64,000 nt of DNA from CAZLPZ01 sp964607245 (GCA_964607245.1 CAZSIB010000001.1:62001-126000), one strand, 5' to 3'; positions 1-8,445 are shown, numbered from the stretch's first letter. The notes: generated by a model not told the origin, from the sequence alone. Numbers and translations are program-made.

Positions 1-133
1 CTAAATCCTCAACATTTCCCCTATTGTCGTCGGCAGGTCCGCGTGATAATAAGGTCCTGTTTTTTTGTAACAAAAACAAACCACAACACTTTAACTTGAT
101 TTGCGTTTTCCGCATCCGAAAGGGATTTGAAAC

Positions 134-2239
134 ATGGAAGCTGTCTTTATCCTGATTGCCTGCTGTATCTTCGTTGCGTTGATTTACGGGGCTGTCGCCA
201 CACGCCAGGTCGTTGCGCTCTCTGCCGGGAATGCCCGGATGCAAGAAATCGCCGCGGCGATTCAAGAAGGGGCGGCAGCCTATTTGAACCGCCAGTACCG
301 GACGATTGGGATGGTGGGCGTGTTTGTCGGCCTGTTGCTCTGGACTCTGCTGGGGCTTCATGTGGCGATTGGGTTTGTGATTGGCGCGGTGGCGTCAGGC
401 GTCGCCGGGTATATCGGCATGAATGTGTCGGTGCGCGCGAACGTGCGGACGACCCAGGCCGCGACGATTGGTGTTGAAAGCGCCCTGAATGTGGCGTTTA
501 AATCCGGGGCCATTACAGGTCTGTTGGTTGTGGGCCTGGGCCTCGCGGCCGTTGCCGGGTACTATATTTTGCTTGATCTGCACGGTGGGTTTGACACGCG
601 CGGCAAGCTTGAGGGATTGGTGGCGCTGGGCTTTGGTGCCTCGCTGATTTCGATTTTTGCGCGCTTGGGTGGCGGGATCTTTACCAAAGGTGCCGATGTC
701 GGCGCCGATTTGGTGGGCAAGGTCGAAGCCGGCATCCCCGAGGATGATCCCCGTAACCCTGCCGTGATTGCCGATAACGTGGGCGATAACGTGGGCGATT
801 GTGCCGGGATGGCCGCCGATTTGTTTGAAACGTATGCGGTGACGGTTGTCGCGACGATGTTGATTGCGGCCAGCGTGTTCGCACCGGGAGTAAATCAAGA
901 CATTATGATGGTGCTGCCGTTGATGATTGGGGCGCTTTGTATCATTGCGTCGGTTGCCGGGACGTTCTTTGTCCGTTTGGCACCGGGGCGGTCGATTATG
1001 GGTGCGCTCTATCGTGGCTTGATTGCAACGGGAGTTTTCTCGGCCCTGTTTATCGTTGTGCTCCTCTCCAAGATTGGGATGAAAACTGAACTCGCCACCG
1101 TTGGCGGCGGGACGATTTCCGGTCTTGATTTGCTCGTTTGTTCGGCGGTTGGGCTCGCGGTGACAGGTCTTTTGGTGGTGATTACCGAATACTATACCTC
1201 GACCGCCTATCGTCCGGTGCGTGAAGTTGCAAAAGCATCCGAAACCGGGCATGGCACAAACGTGATCCAAGGTTTGGCCGTCTCGATGGAAGCAACCGCC
1301 TTGCCGGTGATTGTGATTTCAATCGGGATCGCCGTGGCGTTCGCTTTTGCCGGTCTTTACGGTATTGCGATTGCGGCGACCACGATGCTGTCTCTTGCGG
1401 GGATGATTGTCGCGCTTGATGCCTACGGTCCCGTCACCGATAACGCGGGCGGTATTGCCGAAATGTCGAACCTGCCCAAGGATGTGCGCGTGACGACCGA
1501 TGCGCTCGATGCTGTTGGGAACACGACCAAGGCCGTGACCAAAGGATACGCGATTGGGTCGGCGGGTCTTGCGGCCCTCGTTCTGTTCGCGGCGTACACG
1601 GAAGAGATCAAGCATTATATCCCGAAACTGGCCGATATTCAGTTCCCGCTTCAGGATCCGTATGTCGTGATCGGGTTGTTTATCGGTGGGATGTTGCCCT
1701 ATCTGTTCGGGGCGATGTCGATGACGGCGGTCGGTCGCGCAGCGGGTTCCGTTGTGGTCGAAGTGCGTCGTCAATTCCGCGAAATTCCGGGCATCATGCA
1801 AGGAACGGCCAAGCCCGAATACGGCAAGGCGGTGGATATGCTGACCCGTTCGGCCATTCGCGAAATGATCGTGCCGTCTTTGTTACCGGTGCTGGCCCCG
1901 ATCCTGCTCTTCGTTCTGGTGTACAACGTGACGGGTGATTTGACCCCGGCATTCCAGTGCGTGGGCGCGATGCTGATGGGGACCATTGTGACCGGCCTGT
2001 TCGTTGCCATTTCGATGACATCGGGCGGTGGCGCGTGGGATAATGCCAAGAAATATATCGAAGAAGGTAATCATGGTGGCAAAGGGTCGGACGCGCACAA
2101 GGCGGCCGTGACCGGAGACACGGTGGGCGATCCGTACAAGGATACCGCTGGACCGGCTGTGAACCCACTGATTAAAATTGCAAATATCGTTGCGATTTTA
2201 TTGGTGGCCATTGTGGCGAAGTTTGTGACGGGGGTGTAA
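134..2239 (+). CDS. hppA: K+-independent membrane-bound proton-translocating pyrophosphatase
   Basis: Integral membrane enzyme that hydrolyses PPi and pumps H+ across the inner membrane. It has 701 residues, the normal family length, with about 16 hydrophobic segments. The PPi/Mg site shows the DVGADLVGKVE motif near residues 187-197, followed by DDPRNPAVIADNVGDNVGD near 206-224. The GNTTK motif has Lys at about residue 466; members with Lys there do not need K+, while K+-dependent ones have Ala, so I assign the K+-independent class (family knowledge). The ATG at 134 follows GAAAGGGA. It stands alone and ends in a strong terminator, so it is probably monocistronic. Very sure of the family. 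Confidence 0.97.
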   Translation: MEAVFILIACCIFVALIYGAVATRQVVALSAGNARMQEIAAAIQEGAAAYLNRQYRTIGMVGVFVGLLLWTLLGLHVAIGFVIGAVASGVAGYIGMNVSVRANVRTTQAATIGVESALNVAFKSGAITGLLVVGLGLAAVAGYYILLDLHGGFDTRGKLEGLVALGFGASLISIFARLGGGIFTKGADVGADLVGKVEAGIPEDDPRNPAVIADNVGDNVGDCAGMAADLFETYAVTVVATMLIAASVFAPGVNQDIMMVLPLMIGALCIIASVAGTFFVRLAPGRSIMGALYRGLIATGVFSALFIVVLLSKIGMKTELATVGGGTISGLDLLVCSAVGLAVTGLLVVITEYYTSTAYRPVREVAKASETGHGTNVIQGLAVSMEATALPVIVISIGIAVAFAFAGLYGIAIAATTMLSLAGMIVALDAYGPVTDNAGGIAEMSNLPKDVRVTTDALDAVGNTTKAVTKGYAIGSAGLAALVLFAAYTEEIKHYIPKLADIQFPLQDPYVVIGLFIGGMLPYLFGAMSMTAVGRAAGSVVVEVRRQFREIPGIMQGTAKPEYGKAVDMLTRSAIREMIVPSLLPVLAPILLFVLVYNVTGDLTPAFQCVGAMLMGTIVTGLFVAISMTSGGGAWDNAKKYIEEGNHGGKGSDAHKAAVTGDTVGDPYKDTAGPAVNPLIKIANIVAILLVAIVAKFVTGV

Positions 2240-2262
2240 TCCACACCATTTAAACGAAAAGC

Positions 2263-2292
2263 AAAAACCCCGCATTGCCTGCGGGGTTTTTT
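2263..2292 (+). terminator. Rho-independent terminator of hppA
   Basis: An A-rich run and CCCCGC, a 7-base loop, then GCGGGG running into a run of six T. The stem is extended by A/T pairs on both sides. It lies directly after the hppA stop codon and just before the methyltransferase ribosome site. Confidence 0.9.
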
Positions 2293-2311
2293 GTCGTTAA
2301 AAGAGAGGTCC

Positions 2312-3607
2312 ATGAACAAGATTCCTGATATGCGGACCCTGACCATCACCGATCTGGGCTTTGGTGGCGACGGCATTGCGCGCACGGATGACGGGGTGAT
2401 CTTTGTCCCCTATGCGGTGCCGGGCGATACCGTCCGCGTCCGCATCGCGGGGCAGAAAGATCGGCAAACCTGGGCGCAGGTGGTGGATGTAATCCACCCA
2501 TCTGAGGACCGTAATCCAAATCCGCCCTGTGCGCATGCCACAAGTTGTGGCGGATGCCCGCTTCAGATCATGGCGCAAGGTGCTTATCAGGAATGGAAAT
2601 ACCAAAGTGTGCTGGACCGTTTGGCCCGTGCGGGGATGGTGCCGGGGACAGCGCATCCCCTTGTCACGATACCGCCCCAAACGCGGCGCCGCGCGACGTT
2701 TTGCGCGCGGCGGGAATCGGGCCGTGTGATTCTCGGGTTTAACGCCCATCATTCGGACCGTGTGATTGATTTACACGAATGTCACGTTGTGCTGCCCCAG
2801 ATTTTTGCGCTCCTCCCGGGGTTGCGGTTGCTGATGGATGTGATGCTCGATGATGTGCGGCAGGCCGATATCTCGGTCACGCATCTGGATACTGGGCTCG
2901 ATGTTTTGATCACGGGAGAGATTACCTTAAACCTGATTAAACATGAGGCGCTTGCTGAATTTGTTGCGGCGCATCCGGTCGCGCGGATCAGTTTGCGCGC
3001 GCATGAGCGTGATGAAGCGGAAATCTTGTTACAACCACGCCCTGCGGAAATCACGCTTTCTCATGTTAAATTAACGCCAAGTGCAGGTAGTTTCTTGCAA
3101 CCTTCGGCGGAAGGAGAGGCAGCGTTGGTTGCGGCCGTTCAGGCGGGTGTGGGGAACGCGCGGCGTATTGCAGATCTGTTTTCTGGGTTAGGGACCTTTA
3201 CCTTCCCGCTTGCGCGTGCGGCGGATCAGGTATGGGGGGTGGACGCCGACGGCCCCGGTATTCGCGCGGCGGTGGGGGGTATTGCGCAGGCCAAGAATGT
3301 GACCTTTACGGCGCGCAATCTGTACCGCGACCCGTGTACGTCCAAGGAATTGTCGGGGTTTGATGCGGTCGTCTTTGATCCACCGCGCGCCGGGGCCAAG
3401 GCCCAGGCGCCAGAAATTGCGCGTGCAGGCGTATCACGGATCGTCGCCGTATCGTGTAACCCCGCAAGCTTTATTACCGATTGCGCGCCTTTCATGGATG
3501 CGGGGTACAGCTTTACCGACTTGTCCGTGGTCGATCAATTCATATGGTCATCCCATGTGGAAATCGTGGGGGTGTTCCAACGCGGGTCAGAATCAGTAGT
3601 CCGTTAA
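2312..3607 (+). CDS. TrmA/RlmD-family 23S rRNA (uracil-C5)-methyltransferase with TRAM domain
   Basis: SAM-dependent RNA m5U methyltransferase. The N-terminal ~60 residues look like a TRAM RNA-binding domain. A cysteine cluster (C-x5-C-x2-C in AHATSCGGCPLQ, with a later Cys in DLHECHVV) matches the [4Fe-4S] ligands of RlmD/RumA. The C-terminal half has the SAM motif ADLFSGLGTFTFPLA, the DPPRAG motif, and the catalytic Cys in VSCNP. I chose ATG 2312 because AGAGAGG precedes it and an upstream TTG (2291) would start inside the hppA terminator. The 3' end overlaps the convergent LapA-domain gene by 15 bp. RlmD/RlmC-like specificity is likely but cannot be settled from the sequence. Confidence 0.9.
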   Translation: MNKIPDMRTLTITDLGFGGDGIARTDDGVIFVPYAVPGDTVRVRIAGQKDRQTWAQVVDVIHPSEDRNPNPPCAHATSCGGCPLQIMAQGAYQEWKYQSVLDRLARAGMVPGTAHPLVTIPPQTRRRATFCARRESGRVILGFNAHHSDRVIDLHECHVVLPQIFALLPGLRLLMDVMLDDVRQADISVTHLDTGLDVLITGEITLNLIKHEALAEFVAAHPVARISLRAHERDEAEILLQPRPAEITLSHVKLTPSAGSFLQPSAEGEAALVAAVQAGVGNARRIADLFSGLGTFTFPLARAADQVWGVDADGPGIRAAVGGIAQAKNVTFTARNLYRDPCTSKELSGFDAVVFDPPRAGAKAQAPEIARAGVSRIVAVSCNPASFITDCAPFMDAGYSFTDLSVVDQFIWSSHVEIVGVFQRGSESVVR

Positions 3608-3898
3608 CCCAACGTTCTGACCTTCTTTTTCATGCAGCCGCGCGGCGCGCTTCAGTTCTTTATTCTCGCGGCGTAGCGAAGCCCCACCAAGCCATGTCAT
3701 CACCATGCCCCAGATAAACGCGCCGATTGTTGTTACCAAAAGGACTGCAAATAAAGGAATGCGTAAGGGGTCATGGAGCGGCGAGTAATCAAAAAGGACC
3801 ACGCCACGATTTAAAAAACACCAGGTGAGCAAGCACGAGAGAAAAAAGAAGGTGACAATCCAGCGGGTGATACCGTTTAACATGGTGCGGTTATTCAT
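3593..3898 (-). CDS. LapA-domain small inner-membrane protein
   Basis: A 101-residue protein with two hydrophobic segments (about residues 12-30 and 45-68) followed by a charged helical tail containing RRENKELKRAARLHEKEG, the usual shape of LapA (DUF1049) proteins. In gammaproteobacteria LapA/LapB regulate LPS synthesis through FtsH and LpxC; that this copy does the same is inference. Its ATG overlaps the last 8 bp of ihfB, a translationally coupled order commonly seen for ihfB-lapA. No LapB-like gene follows. Confidence 0.75.
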   Translation of the reverse strand: MNNRTMLNGITRWIVTFFFLSCLLTWCFLNRGVVLFDYSPLHDPLRIPLFAVLLVTTIGAFIWGMVMTWLGGASLRRENKELKRAARLHEKEGQNVGLTDY

Positions 3899-4199
3899 CC
3901 CGCGTGTCGGTGATGGGCACGCCGCTGTTTAGATGATCCCGAAGTTCCTTCCCCGTTTTAAAGAGGGGCAGACGTTTGGTCCCGACCTTGACACTTTCGC
4001 CCGTGCGGGGGTTGCGGCCTGTACGCGGCGCGCGCGTCTTGATGGAAAAGGCGCCAAAGCCACGGAGCTCAATCCGGTCGCCGCGGCCCAAGGCGCGCGT
4101 GATTTCGTCGAACACTGTTTCGACCAGGCGTTCCAGATCGCGCAAATAAAGATTCGGGTTTTTCGCCGCCAGTGCCGCGATGAGTTCGGATTTCGTCAT
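3891..4199 (-). CDS. ihfB: Integration host factor subunit beta
   Basis: A 102-residue HU/IHF-fold DNA-bending protein starting MTKSELIAAL. The beta-arm signature RGFGAFSIKTRAPRTGRNPRTG is present, including the NPRTG tip whose Pro intercalates into DNA. I start it at 4199 because AAGGGGGC lies upstream and the product then matches family length; an in-frame ATG 96 bp further upstream would add an untypical tail. The C-terminus is about 10 residues longer than E. coli IhfB. It forms a two-gene unit with the LapA-domain gene downstream. Confidence 0.95.
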   Translation of the reverse strand: MTKSELIAALAAKNPNLYLRDLERLVETVFDEITRALGRGDRIELRGFGAFSIKTRAPRTGRNPRTGESVKVGTKRLPLFKTGKELRDHLNSGVPITDTRDE

Positions 4200-4384
4200 G
4201 TTAAAGAAAGCCCCCTTGTTGGATCCTGCAAACCCCTTGGTTCCGGCATCATAGGGGCGAGATTGGCAAAAAATGCTGCATTGGTCAAGTAACACCTTGA
4301 AAGATAAAAGGAATTATCACCAGTTTCGACAGATTGCCAAGGGGGGTATTCTGTGGCAGAAAAGGAGGGAGCAAGATTTCCCCC

Positions 4385-4459
4385 GCGCGCTTAGCTCAGC
4401 GGCAGAGCAATTCGTTTACACCGAATGGGTCGGCGGTTCAATCCCGTCAGCGCGCACCA
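4385..4459 (+). tRNA. tRNA-Val (anticodon TAC)
   Basis: Full cloverleaf: a 7-bp GCGCGCT/AGCGCGC acceptor stem, D arm, anticodon stem ATTCG/CGAAT with loop TTTACAC (anticodon TAC), T arm with GGTTCAATCC, and an encoded CCA end. The next gene begins 23 bp downstream and may be co-transcribed. Confidence 0.96.
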
Positions 4460-4482
4460 TCTTTTAAACACAGGAGCTTACC

Positions 4483-4746
4483 ATGAGCCATCATTACCAG
4501 AAAACGCTTGAAGCGTTATTCTCCCACCCCATCAGCGCGAATATTGACCATAAAGATGTCGAGCATTTGCTCTCTGAACTGGGGGCCAGCGTCGAACAAA
4601 AGCATGGAAACAAGCTGGAAATTACTCTGAATGGCAAAACCATGTATCTGCATCGCCCGCATGGGCATGCCTTGCCCAAGGATGAAGTCGCAAATGTGCG
4701 TGATTTCCTTGATAATTGTGGGGTTAAGCCGGAGAATGCGGCGTAA
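4483..4746 (+). CDS. Orphan HicA-like protein (dsRBD-like fold)
   Basis: An 87-residue protein resembling the HicA-family proteins often annotated as stand-alone toxins in alphaproteobacteria. It carries a DVEHLLSELGA helix, a GNKLEITLNGKTMYLHRPH beta region and a C-terminal VRDFLDNCGV helix. The GSH motif holding the catalytic His of true HicA toxins reads GNK here, and no HicB antitoxin gene is adjacent, so it is probably not an active toxin. A CAGGAG ribosome site precedes the ATG. The 3' end overlaps the convergent GGDEF gene by 23 bp. Confidence 0.7.
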   Translation: MSHHYQKTLEALFSHPISANIDHKDVEHLLSELGASVEQKHGNKLEITLNGKTMYLHRPHGHALPKDEVANVRDFLDNCGVKPENAA

Positions 4747-5593
4747 AGGGCCCGAGTGGGGGCGTCAGGGGGCGTCCCTCGTAGTGCTTTATAACAGCCT
4801 CGGCCTCGGCTTCCCGGGAGCTAGCCCCTTTGATCATCGCGCGAAGCCATCCGCGCGTTACCCCTTTATCCTGATACATCATTTGATCGGTAGTCTCCAT
4901 AAGCCCAATTTCTAAGTCTTTTGGGCTTATTTGAGTTATCGGCATGCCTTGATAGCGGCGGTTCAGGAATTCGAGGCTAAGCGTTGCAAAGCCGACACTG
5001 AATCTCGTTTGGTCGGTCACCTCTGGGGTGTGTGCATCGAATTTACGCTGCAATTTATGGATTTTATCCATAAATTGATGAGGGTCATTCGTTTGGGTGA
5101 GTAGCACGAATTCCTCACCGCCGATCCGGTAGAGCGTATCCCCTTCGCGGAGTTCGGCAGTTATTTTTTGACCAAATTTTTGTAAGACCTGATCGCCCAC
5201 GCCGTGACCGTAGGTGTCATTGATTCTTTTAAAGTTATCAAGGTCAAAAAATGCAATAACCCAAGGATGTTGCGTTGTGTTATGAAGAAAATGGTTGATT
5301 GTTGTGCGCATGGCGCGGTCGAATGCGCGGCGGTTGGGCAGACCAGTTAACGTGTCGATTTCCGCAAGTTCCGCGCGGGCGTTGGCGGCGGCAAGTTGCT
5401 CTCTAAGTCGGGTATTGTCGGCAAGGGTCTCTTCCAAGCGCTCGCGCTCAACCCTTAATTCACGTTCCTTCGTTTTTAGCAAATACGCAAACCACCCCTC
5501 GGGAGCGCTGAGTTGCCCTTTGCGGCCGGTGGTTGGGCTCTGGCGTTTCCCGCGCAATAGGCTGCTTGATGCAGAATTTTGATTCGTTGCCAT
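4724..5593 (-). CDS. GGDEF-domain diguanylate cyclase
   Basis: A 289-residue soluble protein predicted to make cyclic di-GMP from GTP. Residues ~40-80 form a coiled coil (KTKERELRVERERLEETLADN) that would dimerise the enzyme. The GGDEF domain follows, with DTLTGLPNRRAFD, FFDLDNFKRINDTYGHGVGD and an intact GGEEF active-site motif. An RxxD product-inhibition site (REGD) sits five residues before GGEEF. A short low-complexity tail ends it. No sensor or membrane segment is seen, so the input signal is unknown. Confidence 0.92.
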   Translation of the reverse strand: MATNQNSASSSLLRGKRQSPTTGRKGQLSAPEGWFAYLLKTKERELRVERERLEETLADNTRLREQLAAANARAELAEIDTLTGLPNRRAFDRAMRTTINHFLHNTTQHPWVIAFFDLDNFKRINDTYGHGVGDQVLQKFGQKITAELREGDTLYRIGGEEFVLLTQTNDPHQFMDKIHKLQRKFDAHTPEVTDQTRFSVGFATLSLEFLNRRYQGMPITQISPKDLEIGLMETTDQMMYQDKGVTRGWLRAMIKGASSREAEAEAVIKHYEGRPLTPPLGPFTPHSPA

Positions 5594-5715
5594 GTTGTTG
5601 GATCCACCCTTATCTTCTACTGTACCAAAAATTTGCTAGAGTATAATTAAGAATACGTAAAATGTCAAGCTTATTTGAAGTAAATTGTTAACGGTTTAAA
5701 AAGAGCAATATCAGC

Positions 5716-5745
5716 TTGACTTTTCACCTATGAATCAGGCATATA
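5716..5745 (+). promoter_or_regulatory. Possible sigma-70-type promoter for the DJ-1-like gene
   Basis: TTGACT followed after 18 bp by CATATA, about 75 bp before the ATG at 5822, in the AT-rich divergent gap 5594-5821. The -35 is good and the -10 weak. Confidence 0.35.
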
Positions 5746-5821
5746 TCGCCCCTGTGGCCGCATTATTTTTGCCATAAATAAAAAAAGCGGCACATTCCAC
5801 CCTAAAAAATAAGGAGACTCC

Positions 5822-6421
5822 ATGTCCGTATTATCCTCACCTTCCGCGAATTCCGATAAACCCCTTAAAGGCGAAAATATTGCGATTTTGGTCGCGAGTG
5901 GATTTAACGAAAGTGACATGGCGGAAAGTGTGCGGGCCCTTGCGGATACCGGGGCGAAAATTACGCTGTTGTCTGTCGATGCTGGATTGGTTCAGGGATG
6001 GACAGGCACGGGGTGGGGCCATTATCACGCGGTGGAGACGCCGTTGTCATCGGCTCTGGCTGCGGATTTTTCGATGCTGCTCGTGCCGGGGGGCCAGCGG
6101 TCACTCGACAAATTAAAAACAAGCGCGCATACCACGCGGTTTGTGAAGGGCTTTTTGACTTATGGCAATCCGGTCGCGTTCTTTGGCGATGCGGTTCAGC
6201 TTTTGGCGCATGTCGGCATGGCCGAGGGCCGCACGGTGACAGGTCCCGAAAGCTTGCACGCCACATTGACAGGCGCTGGCGCGATTTGGTCGCAAGACGC
6301 GTTTACGGTTGAAGGAAATATCCTGACCGGTCAAACCGGCGCGGATCAGATTAAAGATTTGGTGCTTGCGACTGTTGCGCATTTTATGAACATTCCGGCC
6401 GAACTCCGCATGGCGGCGTAA
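5822..6421 (+). CDS. DJ-1/PfpI superfamily protein, catalase-tail type, without nucleophile Cys
   Basis: A 199-residue class-I glutamine-amidotransferase-like fold. The N-terminal KGENIAILVASGFNESDM strand keeps the conserved Glu, and LLVPGGQRSLD is the usual mid-motif. At the nucleophile elbow, where PfpI/DJ-1 enzymes have a Cys (typically CHG), this protein reads VAFFGDAVQLL, so the catalytic Cys is missing. That resembles the C-terminal domain of large-subunit catalases (IAAIGEGVELL type). A hydrolase or deglycase activity is therefore unlikely; a structural or ligand-binding role is inference. AAGGAG lies just before the ATG. Confidence 0.8.
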   Translation: MSVLSSPSANSDKPLKGENIAILVASGFNESDMAESVRALADTGAKITLLSVDAGLVQGWTGTGWGHYHAVETPLSSALAADFSMLLVPGGQRSLDKLKTSAHTTRFVKGFLTYGNPVAFFGDAVQLLAHVGMAEGRTVTGPESLHATLTGAGAIWSQDAFTVEGNILTGQTGADQIKDLVLATVAHFMNIPAELRMAA

Positions 6422-6441
6422 GGCATTTTTTACCTTGAGAG

Positions 6442-7561
6442 ATGATGATGCGTGCGGAAAGCCAAGCGATTGTGAACGAGATCGAAGCGTCCCTTCAACT
6501 GTTACGGAGGTCTCTTTGACTGGGACGTTGCCTTACGTAAGCTTGAGGAACTGAACGCCCTTGCCGAGGATCCAAAACTTTGGGACAAACCCGAACGCGC
6601 GCAAAGCGTGATGCGTGACCGTAACCGCCTTGATGCAAAAATCGCAGCGGTGCGGTCGATCGAACAAAAAACAAAAGATAATGCTGACCTCATTGATCTC
6701 GCCGAGAGCGAGGGGGATCAGGCGATGATCGATGAAGCGCATCACGCGCTGGTGGTGCTGGCGCGCGAGGCCGGGAAACGTCAACTCGATGCCTTGTTAT
6801 CCGGCGAGGCCGATGGAAATGACGCGTACCTTGAAGTGAATGCCGGAGCTGGTGGGACCGAGGCCCAAGATTGGGCGGGCATGTTACTGCGGATGTATTT
6901 GCGCTGGGCCGAACGCCGTGGGTTTAAAACAACGGTTCTCGATATGAGCGAAGGCGACGAAGCCGGGATCAAGGGCGCGACACTGAAGATCGAAGGTGAA
7001 CAGGCCTATGGCTGGCTCAAAACCGAAAGCGGCGTGCACCGTTTGGTGCGTATTTCTCCCTTTGATGCGAACGATCGTCGGCATACCAGTTTCGCATCGG
7101 TATCCATCTCGCCCGTGATTGATGACAACATTGATATTCAGATTGATGAAAAGGATCTGCGGGTCGACACGTATCGCGCGCAAGGGGCAGGGGGGCAGCA
7201 CGTGAACAAGACCGAAAGCGCGATACGCCTGACGCACTTGCCCTCGGGGATTGTGGTGGCGTGTCAGCAAGAACGCTCCCAACATCAAAACCGTGCAACG
7301 GCCATGTCGATGTTAAAGGCGCGGCTTTATGAACGTGAACTTCAAAAACGTGAAGCGGAAATTGATGCGTTCAAGGGCGAGAAAAGCGAAATCGGGTGGG
7401 GCCACCAAATCCGGTCCTATGTCCTGCAACCCTATCAAATGATCAAAGATCTGCGCACCGGGTTTGAAAACACCAATTCCCAGGCCGTTCTGGATGGCGA
7501 TATCGATGGGTTTCTCGAGGCGTCACTCGCCGCCAAGGTGACGAGTAAGCGGACAGGATGA
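6442..7561 (+). CDS. prfB: Peptide chain release factor 2, programmed +1 frameshift
   Basis: RF2 ends translation at UGA and UAA. The gene is read from ATG 6442 (ATG 6445 and 6448 are in frame) to CTT 6514-6516, meets TGA 6517-6519, and continues in the +1 frame from GAC 6518 to the stop at 7561: 372 residues, normal for RF2. The SPF tripeptide anticodon (VRISPFDANDRR) and the GGQ motif (GAGGQHVNKTESA) are both present. Low RF2 raises frameshifting at its own UGA, the classic autoregulation. Anything that starts the gene downstream of the TGA loses about 25-50 N-terminal residues. Confidence 0.96.
6506..6520 (+). promoter_or_regulatory. prfB +1 frameshift signal
   Basis: GGAGG (internal Shine-Dalgarno-like), TCT, then CTT TGA C. 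The 3-nt distance between the SD-like element and the slippery CTT matches the bacterial RF2 signal. The zero-frame TGA is at 6517-6519. Confidence 0.95.
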
Positions 7562-7569
7562 TATACAGT

Positions 7570-7631
7570 GTCATTCCGGCGCAGGCCGGAATCTCGAGAT
7601 GTTACGAGGTCCCAGCCTTCGCTGGGACGAC
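7570..7631. repeat. Dispersed palindromic repeat, copy 1
   Basis: Starts GTCATTCCGGCGCAGGCCGG and ends with a perfect hairpin GTCCCAGC-CTTC-GCTGGGAC (7609-7628). It shares the GTCATYCCGG opening with the elements at 31018 and 38243. It lies directly after the prfB stop and could act as a 3' hairpin. Confidence 0.7.
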
Positions 7632-7702
7632 AGTTTTTAGCGTATATTACTATACAATAGGACAATAGGTTGATTTTAGGTATAATTTCCTTTTTCTTTC
7701 TG

Positions 7703-7720
7703 TTATAACATATGTTATAA
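7703..7720. promoter_or_regulatory. Palindromic operator overlapping the -10 of the toxin-antitoxin pair
   Basis: TTATAACATATGTTATAA is a perfect 18-bp palindrome. It overlaps a TATAAT box (7716-7721) 24 bp before the antitoxin ATG. Toxin-antitoxin operons are usually repressed by their antitoxin at such sites; binding here is inferred. Confidence 0.65.
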
Positions 7721-7744
7721 TTAGGGAAGGAAAAGGAGAGAGAG

Positions 7745-7972
7745 ATGTTCGATACAACAAAAATTGTCCAAGTTGGTAACTCCTTGGGTGTGATTTTGTC
7801 CAAGGAATTATTGGCAAAATTGCGTGCCGAGAAGGGGGATGCGGTGTATATCACCGAGACAACCCACGGCCTTGAAATCTCGGCGATTGACCCAAATTTT
7901 GAGGCGGATATGCGTGTCGGTGCGGATATCGCGAAACGCTATCGAAACACTTTGCATAATCTTGCAAAATAA
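7745..7972 (+). CDS. AbrB/MazE-family antitoxin
   Basis: A 75-residue protein with a swapped-hairpin AbrB N-terminus (TTKIVQVGNSLGVILSKELLAKLRAEKGDAVYITET) and a short acidic/basic tail that would wrap the toxin. It would neutralise the Doc-type toxin encoded 13 bp downstream and repress the shared promoter through the palindrome at 7703-7720. AAGGAAAAGGAGAG precedes the ATG. The pairing of an AbrB-type antitoxin with Doc is well known. Confidence 0.88.
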   Translation: MFDTTKIVQVGNSLGVILSKELLAKLRAEKGDAVYITETTHGLEISAIDPNFEADMRVGADIAKRYRNTLHNLAK

Positions 7973-7985
7973 CGGCGAAACGATC

Positions 7986-8384
7986 ATGATTCACTGGATT
8001 TCGTTGCGGACGGCGTTGGCGCTGCACGCACGTCAGATTGCCGAACATGGTGGCGGAGAAGGGGGTCGAGACCAGGCGTTGTTAGAATCGGCTCTTTCGC
8101 GTGCCCAGAACACCCATGCCTATACGGGAGATAACGCAAACCCTGACATTCTGCGTCTTGCGGCGTCTTATGCTTACGAAATTGCGAAGAATCATCCCTT
8201 TGTAGATGGGAATAAACGCTCTGCCTTAATGGTGAGTTTTGTTTTCCTGGAACGCAACGGCTTCACGATGATGGCGTCGGAAGAAGAGGCTTATCGCACC
8301 TTTCTGGCCTTGGCCGCGGGAGAAATAACGGAAGAGGCGCTGGCCGCTTGGTTTGTCACGTATACCGTGCACGGATCCACATAA
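7986..8384 (+). CDS. doc: Doc (Fic-fold) death-on-curing toxin
   Basis: A 132-residue Fic-fold toxin with the motif HPFVDGNKRSAL, matching HxFx(D/N)xNKR of Doc kinases, which phosphorylate and inactivate EF-Tu (family knowledge). The N-terminal part ISLRTALALHARQIAEHGGGEGGRDQALLESAL is the usual Doc helix pair. I start it at ATG 7986 because the longer frame begins inside the antitoxin gene and reads a non-Doc sequence. The ribosome site is weak, consistent with coupling to the antitoxin and low toxin output. Confidence 0.9.
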   Translation: MIHWISLRTALALHARQIAEHGGGEGGRDQALLESALSRAQNTHAYTGDNANPDILRLAASYAYEIAKNHPFVDGNKRSALMVSFVFLERNGFTMMASEEEAYRTFLALAAGEITEEALAAWFVTYTVHGST

Positions 8385-8388
8385 CCCC

Positions 8389-8417
8389 TTGCATTTTCGG
8401 TTAAAGATGATTATAAA
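8389..8417 (+). promoter_or_regulatory. Promoter of the rpsF-rpsR-rplI operon
   Basis: TTGCAT, exactly 17 bp, then TATAAA. The start site would fall near 8424, giving a leader of about 84 nt before rpsF. Confidence 0.65.
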
Positions 8418-8445
8418 CCGCGTCCAAGACCTTGCTCGCCCGGTG

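Noticed and set aside
395..1270. Long open frame on the minus strand opposite hppA
   Set aside because: It mirrors the codon pattern of hppA, has no ribosome site and gives a His/Arg/Asn-rich product without domains.
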